From Coriaria nepalensis (Eukaryota; Streptophyta; Magnoliopsida; Cucurbitales; Coriariaceae): a stretch of 64,000 nucleotides of DNA. The translations under genes were made by a program, and so were the position numbers. The notes under the pieces were generated by a model. It saw only the letters and a program-made list of their open reading frames with translations, had not been told where the DNA came from and ran no database searches. Below are positions 23,341 through 34,481 of this stretch, piece by piece. Location of the stretch: positions 9,700,001 to 9,764,000 of the forward strand of contig CP114485.1 in NCBI GenBank assembly GCA_027186245.1, written 5' to 3'. Within the stretch, counting starts at the first letter, position 1; each line of letters starts with the position of its first letter.

Positions 23341-23522
23341 CATCTTTCTCAAAGTTGTTCTCTTTTCAACTTCTCCCCTCCTTCTCTCTTCTCTTCTACT
23401 TCTTCATCAAGCATAAGAACTTCTAGATAGCGAGAAAGTGAGAGAAAGAGAGATCGAGAGAAGTTTTCTTCCTTGCTGCTGCAAACCCTAGCTAGCTCAC
23501 CTACTACTTGAGCAAACCCTAA

Positions 23523-23626
23523 GTACGTGATTTCATTGCTATTGTCTAGCAAGTTATGCGCTTTCTGGATAATCATTTTCATGTTGATTGCTTGTTCCAT
23601 TAATTCATTCTTTATCCTTAATGCAG
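23523..23626 (+). other. Probable 5' UTR intron of the PLT gene
   Basis: A donor AA|GTACGTGA at 23523 and an acceptor CTTAATGCAG at 23626 bracket a T-rich 104-bp segment in the leader. The exon side carries two teloboxes (23483-23491, 23514-23522). Confidence 0.5.
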
Positions 23627-23696
23627 GAGAGTCGACCCCAAACAAATCCCCTAGTCAATCAGCTTATACTTGAGAGCTAATATCATAAATTTACAT

Positions 23697-24509
23697 ATGG
23701 GCTCCATGAATTCAAACAATTGGCTTTCTTTCCCACTTTCTCCTACACATTCATCATTACCACCCCATCTAGTTGAAACCACTCAAACCCACCAGTTCTC
23801 CCTAGGGTTAGTCAGTGATCATATGGACAACCCGTTTCACAATCACGGTATACATACCTCTCTCTTAATTTCTCTCTACATGTCTTACATTATCTGTTTT
23901 AATTGAAATCAATCGGTGCTGATGATCCCATGATCAACTGATTTCACAGATCGCATTAACTGATTAGTAGTTGTTAATTTATGACATGCTGCTTAAACTT
24001 TTCAGAGTGGAATATGATAAATGCTCAAGGCAATACAGAAGTTCCAAAGGTAGCAGACTTTCTTGGTGTGAGAAAATTAACTGATCATGATCATCGTCAG
24101 ATCATTCAGTCAGATCTTGTGGGATATAATCACGATCAAATTCAGCCGCCTGCCGCCTACTTATTCCCGAGCAATAGCGATAATGGCCTTGTGGTTTCCG
24201 TTAATCAAAATGCTGTCGTGGCTGCAGCAACGGCATCTACTAACTATGATCACTTTCATGAAAATTCGAACAGCTTGCAGTCCTTGACTTTGTCTATGGG
24301 TAGTGGAAAGGGTACTGCGGCTACTAACACTACTAACTCAACATGTGAAACCAGTTGTGGTGATAATAATAGCACTACTACTAATAATAATAGTGTTGCA
24401 AATGAGGTTGCTCCAAGAAGAACTTTGGACACTTTTGGGCAAAGAACATCAATCTATCGCGGGGTAACAAGGTGAGCGAACAAATGGCCGAAATTTTAAG
24501 TTTGATTAG

Positions 24510-24542
<33 letters not shown>

Positions 24543-25490
24543 TGTATTAATTGAGATTGATTTCTTGATTATTACTCTTGAATATAGTACTATGATCATT
24601 AATTTGTTTTTAACTCTTTCATGTATTATTAATTAGCTCGGAATTGGTAATGGGGTGGTGCTTTTGAAACTTGTAGGCATAGATGGACAGGAAGGTATGA
24701 AGCTCATCTTTGGGATAATAGCTGTAGGAGGGAAGGACAATCTAGGAAGGGTCGTCAAGGTTAAAGCTTTTTACTTTATTTTTAAAGGGTTTTAAAAACA
24801 ATTGAAAAAAAAAAAGATCTAACCCCCTTTTTTTCTTTTTCTTCTTTTTCTTTTTGGACCTTTGTTTCTATCATGATCTCTTGCGTGCAGTCTATTTAGG
24901 TGAGTAATTTCACATTTGGTTTCATATTTTACAAGTAATAATATATTTTTATTTTGAAAAAAAAAAACAAAGAAAGAAAAAGGAAACTCAAAAGCTTTTA
25001 TTTTCCTTTGACTTGGATTTAGGTGGGTATGACAAAGAAGAGAAAGCAGCCAGGGCTTATGATCTTGCAGCATTGAAGTACTGGGGAACCTCCACGACTA
25101 CAAACTTTCCTGTAAGTATATATTTAAATTAATATGCAGTATATAGTTAATAAGCAAAAAATTAATTAATGATCGATGCCTTTTATTATATCTTTTTATT
25201 CATTTCTCTTTGACTCACACATGAAGATAAGCAACTATGAGAAGGAACTGGAGGAAATGAAGCATATGACTAGACAAGAATTTGTGGCCTCCATTAGAAG
25301 GTAATTAATTAAGATTGATGTCTATATTAATAATATTAGTTTAGTCGAGCACTAGGTAGCACGTTTCTTAATTTTCAATTTTTATTCATGCATGTATGTT
25401 TTGTAAATTATTTCAGGAAGAGTAGTGGGTTTTCTAGGGGTGCATCGATGTATCGTGGAGTCACTAGGTATAAGTATTTTCTCTCTTGCG

Positions 25491-25530
<40 letters not shown>

Positions 25531-26607
25531 ATGAAGATATCGTGGCCAGGCATCACCAACATGGAAGATGGCAAGCAAGGATTGGTAGAGTTGCTGGAAA
25601 TAAAGATCTTTACTTGGGTACTTTTAGTAAGTTTCCTGACCACATTTTAACTCATCATAGTAATGAACTGTTCATTACCTATAAATCATTTTCTTTGATA
25701 TCGATCTCTTATCATGCGTTTATGTACATTATATAACATTAACAATCTTAGTGATCAGCTTCTAATTATTTGAAGCATTCAACATATATCACGTGGTCCT
25801 AAATGTATAATCTTAATTCCTTTTGGAGGTACCGAGGAAGAAGCAGCAGAAGCTTACGACATTGCCGCGATAAAGTTCAGAGGTCTAAATGCCGTGACAA
25901 ACTTTGACATGAACCGATACGACGTAAAGAGCATATTAGAAAGCAATACTCTTCCAATCGGAGGTGGGGCCGCAAAACGGCTAAAAGAGGCTCAAGCCAT
26001 TGAATCGTCAAGAAAACGAGAGGAGATGATAGCTTTAGGGTCAAGCTTTCAATATGGTGGTAGCTCAAGCTCTAGTAGGTTACAACAAGCTGCTGTTTAT
26101 AACCCTAATTTGATTCACCAATCTTTTGACCAGTCCCAGATACCATTATTAACCCTACAACAGAACCAAGACATCTCTCACTACAATACCACTCATCAAG
26201 ACCCATCTACATTTCATCAAAGTTATATCCAGACACAGCTTCAATTGCACCAGCAATCTGCAAATTCTTACAATTCTCAGTTTTATAACAGCTACTTGCA
26301 GAATCACCCGGCTTTGCTTCAAGGTTTTATGATGAATAACGTGGAGAATAGTGGCAATTCTAGTGGGAGTAGTGGAACTAACTATAATGGTGGGTATAGT
26401 AATATTGGGCATGGACTTGGTTTAATGGGTCCAAATTCTTCTAGCACTAATGAGGTCACTATGGGATCTTCTGATCATCAACAACAAGAACTTTCAGCCG
26501 TTAAAGTTGATTATGATATGCCTTCCGGCGTGACTTATGGCAGTTGGTCAGGAGAGCATTCAGTTCCGGGTTCAAATAGTGGGGTTTTCACAATGTGGAA
26601 TGACTGA
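23697..26607 (+). CDS. PLT2: PLETHORA1/2-type AP2 transcription factor (AINTEGUMENTA-like)
   Basis: Nine exons: 23697-23847, 24006-24471, 24677-24759, 24891-24899, 25023-25111, 25227-25300, 25417-25467, 25550-25626, 25829-26607. They total 1779 nt, in frame throughout, for 592 aa. The N-terminus ([20 protein letters not shown]) and PKVADFLG (residues 64-71) mark the euANT/PLT clade. AP2 repeat 1 spans about 199-266 and repeat 2 about 301-359, joined by the conserved linker through [17 protein letters not shown] Gln/Asn/Ser-rich activation-like tail ends VFTMWND, as in PLT1/PLT2. These nuclear factors set the root stem-cell niche in an auxin-dependent gradient. The ATG at 23697 is preferred; an in-frame ATG at 23706 matches the Arabidopsis start. 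PLT1 is the main alternative identity; the SAP neighbour favours PLT2. Confidence 0.96.
24891..24899 (+). other. PLT2: 9-nt micro-exon of the PLT gene
   Basis: TCTATTTAG lies between an acceptor (GTGCAG) and a donor (GTGAGT). It supplies Tyr-Leu and parts of the flanking Val and Gly codons in the QVYLGGYD segment of AP2 repeat 1. Without it the reading still closes (9 nt) but the YLG core is lost. The micro-exon is a conserved trait of AP2/ANT-family genes. Confidence 0.93.
25497..25525 (+). repeat. (CT)n microsatellite in PLT intron 7
   Basis: An almost pure CT run fills much of the 82-nt intron 25468-25549 and ends about 24 nt before the acceptor, in the polypyrimidine position. A separate (AT)n run lies in intron 2 near 24511-24535. 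Confidence 0.9.
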
Positions 26608-27070
26608 TTATCACAACATTTCGGTGGAATTTTCCTCTGCAGAAGATAGAACAGTAGTAATATGTAAGAACAAGAGAAGGAGCAATAATTTTCTTTTTTT
26701 CGCGTTTTCTTGATTAATGTTTAATTCAGACCCTAGCTGATTAGTAGTAAGCTTTTCCTTGACTAGACCAACTAAGTTGCTTTTATTTTCTTCTTCTCCT
26801 CTCTTCTCTTTGGCTCTTGTATGGTCCTAGCTTGTTTACTGAGTTGAAGCTGCTAATATCTAGAATTGGAAGAAACTGGTCATAGGTTGCTTTGTTTGGG
26901 ACGTTTATGGGTTTCATGCATGGAACCAGGTTTTGTATGAATGAAGAAGAGAGTGACGAGCAATGACAGATTTTGGATATGTTTGTGATCATTGAGGAGC
27001 TAATTAACTATTTTGATTGATTAATTTCAGTTATTTATTTCGACGTGTCCCGTTTTTATTTCAGTTATTT
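26608..27070 (+). other. PLT 3' UTR and downstream spacer
   Basis: T-rich sequence without domains. The 3' UTR probably ends between about 26720 and 27000; no single polyadenylation signal is decisive. Confidence 0.4.
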
Positions 27071-27075
27071 GATTA

Positions 27076-27250
27076 CACTACAAGAATGTTTAACAAGGAC
27101 GGTTAAGTTTGAATACCAAACGGTTATAGGACCATCGATTATTATTATATACACAGGTTAGACCTCCTACTTCCAGAAATTATTATATATCCACGATATA
27201 TTTAACACCTCGTCCTTAATCAGTCTCCTGTATATAAAATAAGTCTATAA
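27076..27250 (+). mobile_element. Possible CACTA (En/Spm) terminus
   Basis: CACTACAAGAATGTTTAACAAGGACGGTTAAG opens with the near-universal plant CACTA terminal repeat CACTACAAGAA. No matching TTCTTGTAGTG end was found downstream, so this would be a one-ended fragment. Confidence 0.4.
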
Positions 27251-27678
27251 AAAAAAGTATGTTCTTAAATAAATTTGACCCTCTTAACTTTATGTTATTC
27301 AATCTTCTCTCCTCATATTTTTTATTTTTTTCTATTTTACAGTTCTATTTGTATTTTTTATTTTTTTCTTCACATTTTCATCCAAATCCGACAATTTTTC
27401 TCTACTGGGATCGACATGGGACGGTACTGATCCCCGTCCCGACCTCCGACTTCCTGATATTGGGTTCTGATTTGGTACAAGTACCAAGACAATACCGGAA
27501 TTACCGGTCAATTTTTATTTATATAGAAATGAAATAAAGAATTTTTGCTTAAAACCATAATTTAATTTCCCAGAATGCAAACAGTTATCACGATGCACAA
27601 AGGAATCAAAAATAGCGGCGAAGAATAACGAACGCAAGAGTGTTAGGGAAAAAGAGGAGGAGCTCAAGCTTTCGTGGC
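27251..27678. other. Gene-free stretch
   Basis: T-rich, then a segment rich in GGTAC/CCGG words near 27415-27515 that recalls hAT subterminal repeats. No ORF is supported. Confidence 0.3.
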
Positions 27679-28172
27679 TATGGCGTCTGAAAGATCAAAG
27701 CAATTACACAACTTCTCCTTACCAAAACTAAATGGGTATCTCATCGATTTCTCAGATGCACGAAACTTTTTTCAATCGTCGCCGATTCATCTTCGCCTTC
27801 CGATTCAAAATCCTTTCAGTTCTGAGCAAAAATTGCCCCATATCTAACCCTAATAATCAGAATCACGAACCTGAATCCTTTACCCCTCACTACGACCGTG
27901 AGGAGCTGCTCATTGCTGCTTTTATTCGTGAAGAAGGTGGAGGCGAGGAAGAGTTGGTTGTGGCGAGGCCGTGGAATTTGAGGACAAGAAGAGCAGCGTG
28001 TAACTGTGTACGGCTCCTTAGGATGAGAAGACTAAATGTCGAAGGATGAGGTGGAAGAGGATTTCATCGCCATGGTGAGGAGAAGACCATCTAGGAGATC
28101 CAAGAAGAGATGTAAGATAGTGCAGGAGAAGCTGGATGTAAGATAGTGCAGGAGAAGCTGGATGTAAGATAG
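27679..28172 (+). pseudogene. DUF1639-family pseudogene
   Basis: An ATG at 27679 (MASERSKQLHNFSLP) opens a frame that stops after about 56 codons. The adjacent frame (to 28049) then carries the family signature RPWNLRTRRAAC. After another shift, 28040-28135 reads KDEVEEDFIAMV.RRPSRRSKK followed by KIVQEKLD, the second DUF1639 signature. The usual FPGLWL ending is missing and is replaced by a 26-bp tandem repeat. DUF1639 proteins are plant-specific and of unknown function. At least two frameshifts show the gene is dead. The absence of visible introns suggests a retrocopy, but no poly(A) is seen. Confidence 0.8.
28111..28172. repeat. 26-bp tandem repeat, 2.4 copies
   Basis: Units TGTAAGATAGTGCAGGAGAA-GCTGGA at 28111-28136 and 28137-28162 are identical, followed by a partial third. 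It lies over the end of the DUF1639 homology. Confidence 0.95.
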
Positions 28173-28940
28173 ATGAAATCTTTTCTTCTTATGTTCTGTT
28201 GATCTTTTATCATGATTTGGTTGCTCCGAAAACGAGGGAATGCTTTGCCTTATTATTATTATTATTTTTTAACTTCTTAAAACTCTCATTTTAGTTGAAT
28301 TTGAAATTTAATGGTTAATTAGATATTGAGTCCAAGTTCTTATTTGCAGTCTACACTTCCTTAAGATTTTATTGTTATTAAAATGCAGCAACAAGAAGTT
28401 CGGTTCAGGAAATAAAATAATATCATTTATAAAATTGCATTTCATTGCAATACTTTCAAGAAAATAGCATGCAGAACAAAAGTCATAAAAAATCATGAAA
28501 TCATATAAATATTTTTTAACATGCTCAAAATTATAAAAAAACTAGTAAGATGTAATTATCACTCACCTTTTTACCTTTATTGGCTTCTACTTAGTTCAAA
28601 CTCCAGATGGAGTGGAAAGATGCTTCTCCAATGGTTCTAGACATCAAAACATACAAAAATGGATACACAATCAATAAAGATGTCCAAGGTAATTTAAGTT
28701 ACTAAAATAGATAAACTATCATTCATATATCTCTCTTTAATCCTTAATTTATGTAGCATAATTTAAGATTTTTGATTCTCTATGCCAAGGTTAGCCGACA
28801 TTTTTGACTCTCCATGCCAAGCCCGATATCTCTAAAGCAATATCTCTAAACCGGCATCTCAAAACTGATATCTCAAAACCAGAATCTCATGTTCTCTATG
28901 ACTGACATCTCTAACGCATAGACTCGTAAAGTAATTCACC
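28173..28940. other. Gene-free, probable degenerate LTR sequence
   Basis: No domain. The text around 28560-28640 has the look of a gypsy-type LTR, but ends could not be set. Confidence 0.3.
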
Positions 28941-28983
28941 TATTGTGGGCATCGAGGGCGTCGACCCATCGAGGCATCAACCT

Positions 28984-29101
28984 GTCGAGGCGTCGACCCA
29001 TCGACATGTCGAGTAATTCCTATATTTTGAGGCATCGAGGGTGTCGAGGCGTCGACCCATCGACATGTCGAGTAATTCCTATATTTTGAGGCATCGAGGC
29101 A
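28984..29101. repeat. 59-bp tandem duplication rich in TCGA
   Basis: Two copies start GTCGAGGCGTCGACCC at 28984 and 29043. Related GTCGACCC/TCGAGG words occur from 28945 to 29105 and again at 29403-29495. Confidence 0.9.
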
Positions 29102-29179
29102 TTGAGTCATCGATCCATCAACCCCATATGCAATATGTCAAAAGCACCATCAAATCAAGTAATCTTCTTAGATCGAATA

Positions 29180-29300
29180 CTTTCCCTTCCCCGACTGAGG
29201 TTTCCTATTTTTCCTTCCCAGACCAAGGTTTCATATTTCCCTTCCCAGACCGAGGTTTCCTAATTTCCTTCCCAGACCGAGATCTAATGTCTCCCTGTCT
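29180..29300. repeat. About 30-bp imperfect minisatellite
   Basis: Three to four units of the form CTTCCCAGACCGAGGTTTCC. The array is non-coding; the 99-aa ORF across it only reads the repeat. Confidence 0.8.
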
Positions 29301-30290
29301 GGGTTCTAGATCCAAACCGATGACTTTTCTTCTTTCCTAGATCGAGGTCTACTATTTGGTCTCTCGGTCTGAGTTTTTTATCCAAGTTGATTTATTATAT
29401 TGAGGGTGTCGACCCCGTCGACCCCTTTTCCTATTGAAGGCATCAACTCATCGACCCTTCATATATTGAGGGTGTCGACCCTGTCGACCCCCCTATATAT
29501 TACTTGCATCATCTAAACCTCTACATATTCTGATCCCTACTACTTACTAAGACGTCTAAACCTTGATTTCACTGTGGTACCTTATATCCTACAAATTTCA
29601 CTCTCATTTTCGACCTATTTATCAAGAACTAACAGCTTCAAATCCAAGAACGGAGAAGATCCTTACCAAAAATTCTCCTTGGCTGGTATGCTTTGTTCAT
29701 ATTGCATAGGCTTAGAATCCTGGTCTATGAGCGTGCAAATTCTTCCCATCACCTTCACTAATGTTCATTATGTTGGAAGGAAAGGGTTCTTTTGGGTTTT
29801 GCTTGAATTTTCTCAAGATTGAGGAGAGTTGAAATTTCTAATCAGTGAGGCTAATGGGCCGTATTCGTCCTATACGAAGTCATAGCTGTAGAAGATGACT
29901 TCGTGGTTACTTATCTAATACATGTATAATTTCTATTGGCAACCCAATTTAATATATTTTCATGCTTATCTTAAGTAGAGAACGAGAAAGGTAAGCTGGT
30001 GAATTCCATCACCTCATCGTTTTTGTATTGTGCACTATACAGTAATAATAATATATTTTCATTATATTATTACATTATTAACCTAATACTTAAAGATTAT
30101 TATACTTTGCCCAAATTGACCGGCAACATAAAGGATGCCCCAAAACTAGCCGACAATAGTAATTCCTCATGCCTAAACTAATCGAGCCTCATAAAGGATG
30201 TTGGTTGTCGGGCATGCATGTCCTTAAAATAATGAAGTCGAGTGATCCACAACAACTGGCAAAGGATAAGATTAAAGGATCAAAGGATAA
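29301..30290. other. Gene-free repeat-derived stretch
   Basis: Contains further TCGACCC words and short ORFs without domains. Likely an extension of the same LTR-type repeat. Confidence 0.3.
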
Positions 30291-30329
30291 CCCTCTTACC
30301 CTTTTTTTTTCTTCTTTTTATTTGAAGGA

Positions 30330-31370
30330 GAATATTCCTTGTTAAGATGACAATAATCTTCATATGGATCATGAGAGTCATGGAAGAACTCTACGTCAAA
30401 ATCTGTATCCATAGCTGCTTCAGATTTTGTATAAATCCCTTCATCTAGAATTTGTTAATTTCATCTTTAGAGAATCAGGATAGAAAATCTTGAATATTAC
30501 CTTCAGGGGGAATACAAATCTTAAAAGCACCCAAAGGCTTTGACAGATTGTTAGGGATTTTAAAATTTTCCCTTAGCATGATAAATGCTCTATGAATTTT
30601 CTAGGTGATATTTATCCCACTATTTTACTAAGAATTTCCTAACTAACCAGCAAACGTCAAGATAAACTTCATTAGGAGCGTCTTCATCAAACCATACTTT
30701 ATATTCCCATTTAATAATCCAGGGGACTCGGTAAACAATTTAGAATGTTAATGTTGAAACCAAATAATAATAAGCCATTCCATTTTCATGCTAGAAAAGC
30801 TCATAAATCCTCTAGGCATAAACTGGGAAAAACTTAGGTTTAATACCTAATTATTAAACTATTCTCTAAACTAGACAGGAAAATCTATCGGATCAGTGTA
30901 AAAGGATACCCACAAACTATGCTTTCTCTTAGGATTATGGATAAAAAATATTTGATTTCAGGCGGTGATATAGTCATAGTAATCCCAACGACGAGGTTCC
31001 TTTTCACAATGTCGTATTTTCCAAAGGGCGCCCTTGAACCATTTAGGCGGTAGGATGACTTCAAGAATTCTCAATTTAGATAAAGCCACATGATTATTCT
31101 TGAATTTAGTGTCAACTAAAATTGACCCTGACTCCTCAAGAATGGAGATGAACTAAATTCAGGATTTATGATATAACTTTAGTTTAAGGTGCTGAACCAA
31201 ATTAACCCAAAATCTAGAGGAAGACTGAGATGGTGCTGAGTCAAGTCAGATTCGAGAGTTTGAGGAATTATCTCAGATTGCTAAGTTAGGTTAGAAAACA
31301 AGAAGTTCATCCAAATCTTATTATCATTGGCCCTCTCTAGTGGACTTTTCTTATGCAAAGCCATCCTATT
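30330..31370 (-). pseudogene. Retroelement polyprotein remnant (caulimovirid-like?), minus strand
   Basis: On the minus strand, short frames separated by many stops and shifts read as one decayed protein. The best block is at about 31075-30960 and is rich in Trp, Lys and Tyr. I link it tentatively to the movement/coat-like portions of plant retroelements related to the Caulimoviridae, from general resemblance only. It is heavily broken and has no intact ORF above 60 codons. Confidence 0.35.
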
Positions 31371-31379
31371 ATGATCAGT

Positions 31380-32130
31380 AGTGTTTACTGGAAAAACCAT
31401 TAGTGAATGGAATATAGATAATATGTCAGAATATCATCATATCTGACAACAAGCTATGCATATGATGATGTTTGCTGAAGCTTGTGTCGTTGCATGATAA
31501 AGGCATGTCTGACGCATCAATTGCAGAAGCCATAACCTATTGTTTTGTCGGATAACAAAAAGGATGGTGGGATTTCGTCCTCTCTAAGGTAGACCGATAT
31601 TAGATTATGAATGCTTCAAAGTTAGTGATTAAGGTTGAGAATAATCAATAATTACAGGCTGAAGTCTTAGATGCATGAATACTTTGATCTATTTTATGAC
31701 TTTGTTCTTTTGTGGTAATGCTTCAAACAGCATAGACAAAAGCCTTTGAATAGCCTATGAGGCTTAAGTGTCCCGACCCTCTCACTATAAATGGTTTAAG
31801 GATATATTTCTTACCAAGATTTTGCAAAGGCCAGGTTACAATGTTGAATATTGGAATTTTGTTTTCGTTAGCTTAGTTTTTTGCCTCAAGAGTTATTGAG
31901 AAACTAAATGTTAATGGCTCAGCTCCTTGGGCTAATTACAATTACCGTGAAATCTTTCAAAAAATAGAAGACGAAGCATTCACCTATGCAATAACATTAA
32001 GCTTAGCTCAAAGTTGGGTAAAGAATATCAGGATGGGAGACAAGCTTTTGGTGACTCCTGTGAGTAAATAGGATTATACCAATTACAGAAAGAAGATAAA
32101 AAGAGAAAATGCTCCGTCAAGAAAAAAAAA
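31380..32130 (+). pseudogene. Gag/coat-like remnant of the same kind of retroelement, plus strand
   Basis: Across several frames on the + strand, a decayed gag/coat-like protein can be followed from about 31395 (EWNID) through about 31790 (HYKWFKDIFLTKILQRPGYN) to about 32100. Stops occur every 20-40 codons. Its orientation is opposite to the fragment just upstream, so the two pieces meet at an inversion breakpoint near 31375. Family assignment is tentative. Confidence 0.4.
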
Positions 32131-33440
32131 AAATTCCTCCCATTCATTTCCCAAGGAAGAATATAGAGAAATTTGTCTCTAAATCAAGAAATGACAAGGT
32201 ATTTCATAAATGACAAGGTCCAATCAGAACAAGTATTCTTGATAGCTAAAATCAAATCAAGAAAATCATGCTCTACGATCAGAGGCAAGTAACCACGAAG
32301 AAGATAAGTGATGTCATATTCTATCATAATTATCAATATTTCTCTAGATAATTTTATGGTTATGAATAATTTATAATTTAGTCTATAAACAACTTGCATT
32401 TTAATTGATATAATTTTTATCATGGTTTTAAGTACATAATCTAAAATACTAAATTTTATCATGTAATTAATGAATATATAATATTAATTTCAACATAATT
32501 AATAAATATCATAAATAAATATCTTTATTATTATTGAATGAATAATAAATATCAGATAATAATATCCTTAAAACATTAAATTATCGATAAACTCGATTGA
32601 CGATATGTAGAGTAAAACATCGATAAATTAATATTATTGAGATCAAGAAATTCTATTAATTTAGTAAAACATTAAATTATCAAGAAAATTTAACATATTA
32701 TTCTCAACTTTTAGATCAATTTTTTTTTTATTTAATCGAGTTTATTAATTTATTGAGATTCTACGATACTTTCCTTCATAAATTTAATGCACCATATTTT
32801 AAAATTTTAATTATAATAAATAAAGCACAAATACGGATACAAATATCGAATACGTTACACCATTGATAAAACACAACAAATTCATAAATTATAGGATATG
32901 ATACTTCATGAATTACAAGGTTATTATTATTATTAGTAGTATTGTTATTATGATTATTATTAGGTCAAAATTTAAATATTTCAAATTTACAATATTTTAC
33001 TTTAATATAATGATTGAATATTAAAAAATGTTAAGTAATTATATAGCATGATTAAGTTATAACATTTAGTCGTATTTTAAATTAACTTCGGGTTTAAAAA
33101 TTAATTCTATGTAATCTTTTAGATAAATTAAACTTTACTTCCATTTTTATAAAGTTACTTTTTTTTTCTTCTTCAAATTTTATATATTGAAGTATCTTAA
33201 ATTATCCAAACGTATCCAACGCTTTTACATAGTGTCCCCACATTCCAAAAATATTTGAAACAATTTTATTTTTTATTATTCTTAGATACACTATATAATA
33301 TATTAGATACGTATCAAAGAAATACGAATATTGAATATATATCTATGTCGGATAAGTAGCATATTTTGAAATATTGATGCTTCATATATTATAATGAATA
33401 CCATAAACTCACTAATTAGGATGGATTGCCGACATTATTG
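32131..33440. other. Very AT-rich gene-free stretch
   Basis: No ORF with a domain; (TTA)n-like runs occur near 32925-32965. Confidence 0.5.
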
Positions 33441-34270
33441 GTAAAATATTCTTCGATGCAAATGAGTCTAAAATTTCAAATAAGTTCAAATTAAATTTCA
33501 TTAGTTCTAAAATTTTATTTTTACTTTTTTTAACTTATTCATTAGTTTAATACTATTTTACTACCACTTCTACCAACCTTGCGACAGCCGACCATCATTG
33601 CCGAAAATATTCTTAAGCTCTAAATTTAAGACAACTAAACTTGTTACATTCTTAAACCATCTATTTTTATTTTTATACTTTCAACCCCATTTTAACTATT
33701 TGACATTTCTCCACCAGACACAACCCTTTCTCCTCCGCCTCTGCCACCCTCCATTGTTAGAATTAAAAAGTTTGTTCTCCTACCCTTAAAACTACCGCCC
33801 TTATTTGCTAGAAAATCTCTCTATCTCTTTCAATCTAGCGAGATCTTATTTCATCATATATGGTTCAAATTCAACTCTCTCTAATGGAGAAGGGTGGAGA
33901 TTAGAAATCGGTTCATCTGCAGGTGGCGCAAGTCAATTGTGTGGGGGGGGGAGGGGGGGGGGGGGGGGGGGGTCGGGTGGCGCAGGTCAATTGTGTTAAA
34001 GTTGAGAATTGAAAAATAATTAAAATGGGGTTAAAAAGATGAAATTTAAGGGCTAAAAAATGTAAAACTTTTAATAGTGTCAAACTTGAGCTTTTAAAAT
34101 ATTTTTGACGGTAGTTCGATGGTAGAGAGATTGGAGGTGGTACTGACGTAGAGATAGAAAATTAATTTAAATAATAAAAAAAGGTTTAAAATATAAATAT
34201 AAACTTTTAGGGTTGAAGTAAAAAAAAATTGTATTTTTGATTTATTTATTGGCAAAACATTTAAAAAATG
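33440..34270. mobile_element. Fold-back (long inverted repeat) element with a poly-G tract
   Basis: A left arm (about 33440-33700) and a right arm (about 34000-34270) are imperfect inverted repeats. For instance CAACCCCATTTTAACTATTT at about 33681 pairs with the region of AATTAAAATGGGGTTAAAAA at 34018. A second stretch pairs the left GAAAATATTCTTAAGCTC with the right GAGCTTTTAAAATATTTTTG. The loop holds the G tract. No target duplication or transposase was found, so the class (long-TIR MITE or fold-back) is open. Confidence 0.6.
33943..33972 (+). repeat. Poly-G tract flanked by 20-bp direct repeats
   Basis: (G)9-A-(G)20 is bracketed by GGTGGCGCA(A/G)GTCAATTGTG at 33922-33941 and 33976-33995. 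It can form a G-quadruplex. The exact length may be an assembly estimate. Confidence 0.85.
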
Positions 34271-34480
34271 TATTTTTTATTATAATTATAAAAGTTCACT
34301 ATATTTAAGAGCTAAAAAAAAAAATTCATGTATTTTATTTTAGAGTGGAAATGCTTTTTTTATTAGGTTGAAGAGACCTGTGAATTTTGAAATGCTTAAA
34401 ATGAATTTTTAGATTTTAATTTTTTGAGTTAACGTACTCTCAAATTTCTTGAAAGTCTCATCGACCCGTCGAGTAAACTA
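34271..34480. other. AT-rich spacer
   Basis: Nothing recognised. Confidence 0.4.
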
Positions 34481-34481
34481 T

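Noticed and set aside
23349..23645. 98-aa minus-strand ORF over the PLT leader
   Set aside because: It opposes the PLT 5' UTR and intron and has no domain signature.
25425..25736. 103-aa ORF reading through a (CT)n run
   Set aside because: It reads across PLT intron 7 and exon borders in the wrong frame; the LSLSLS stretch is only the microsatellite.
29041..29340. 99-aa ORF with repeated FPFPDRGF words
   Set aside because: The repetition comes from the minisatellite at 29180-29300; no gene context.
33805..33999. ORF with a poly-Gly stretch
   Set aside because: The glycine run is a translation of the poly-G tract.
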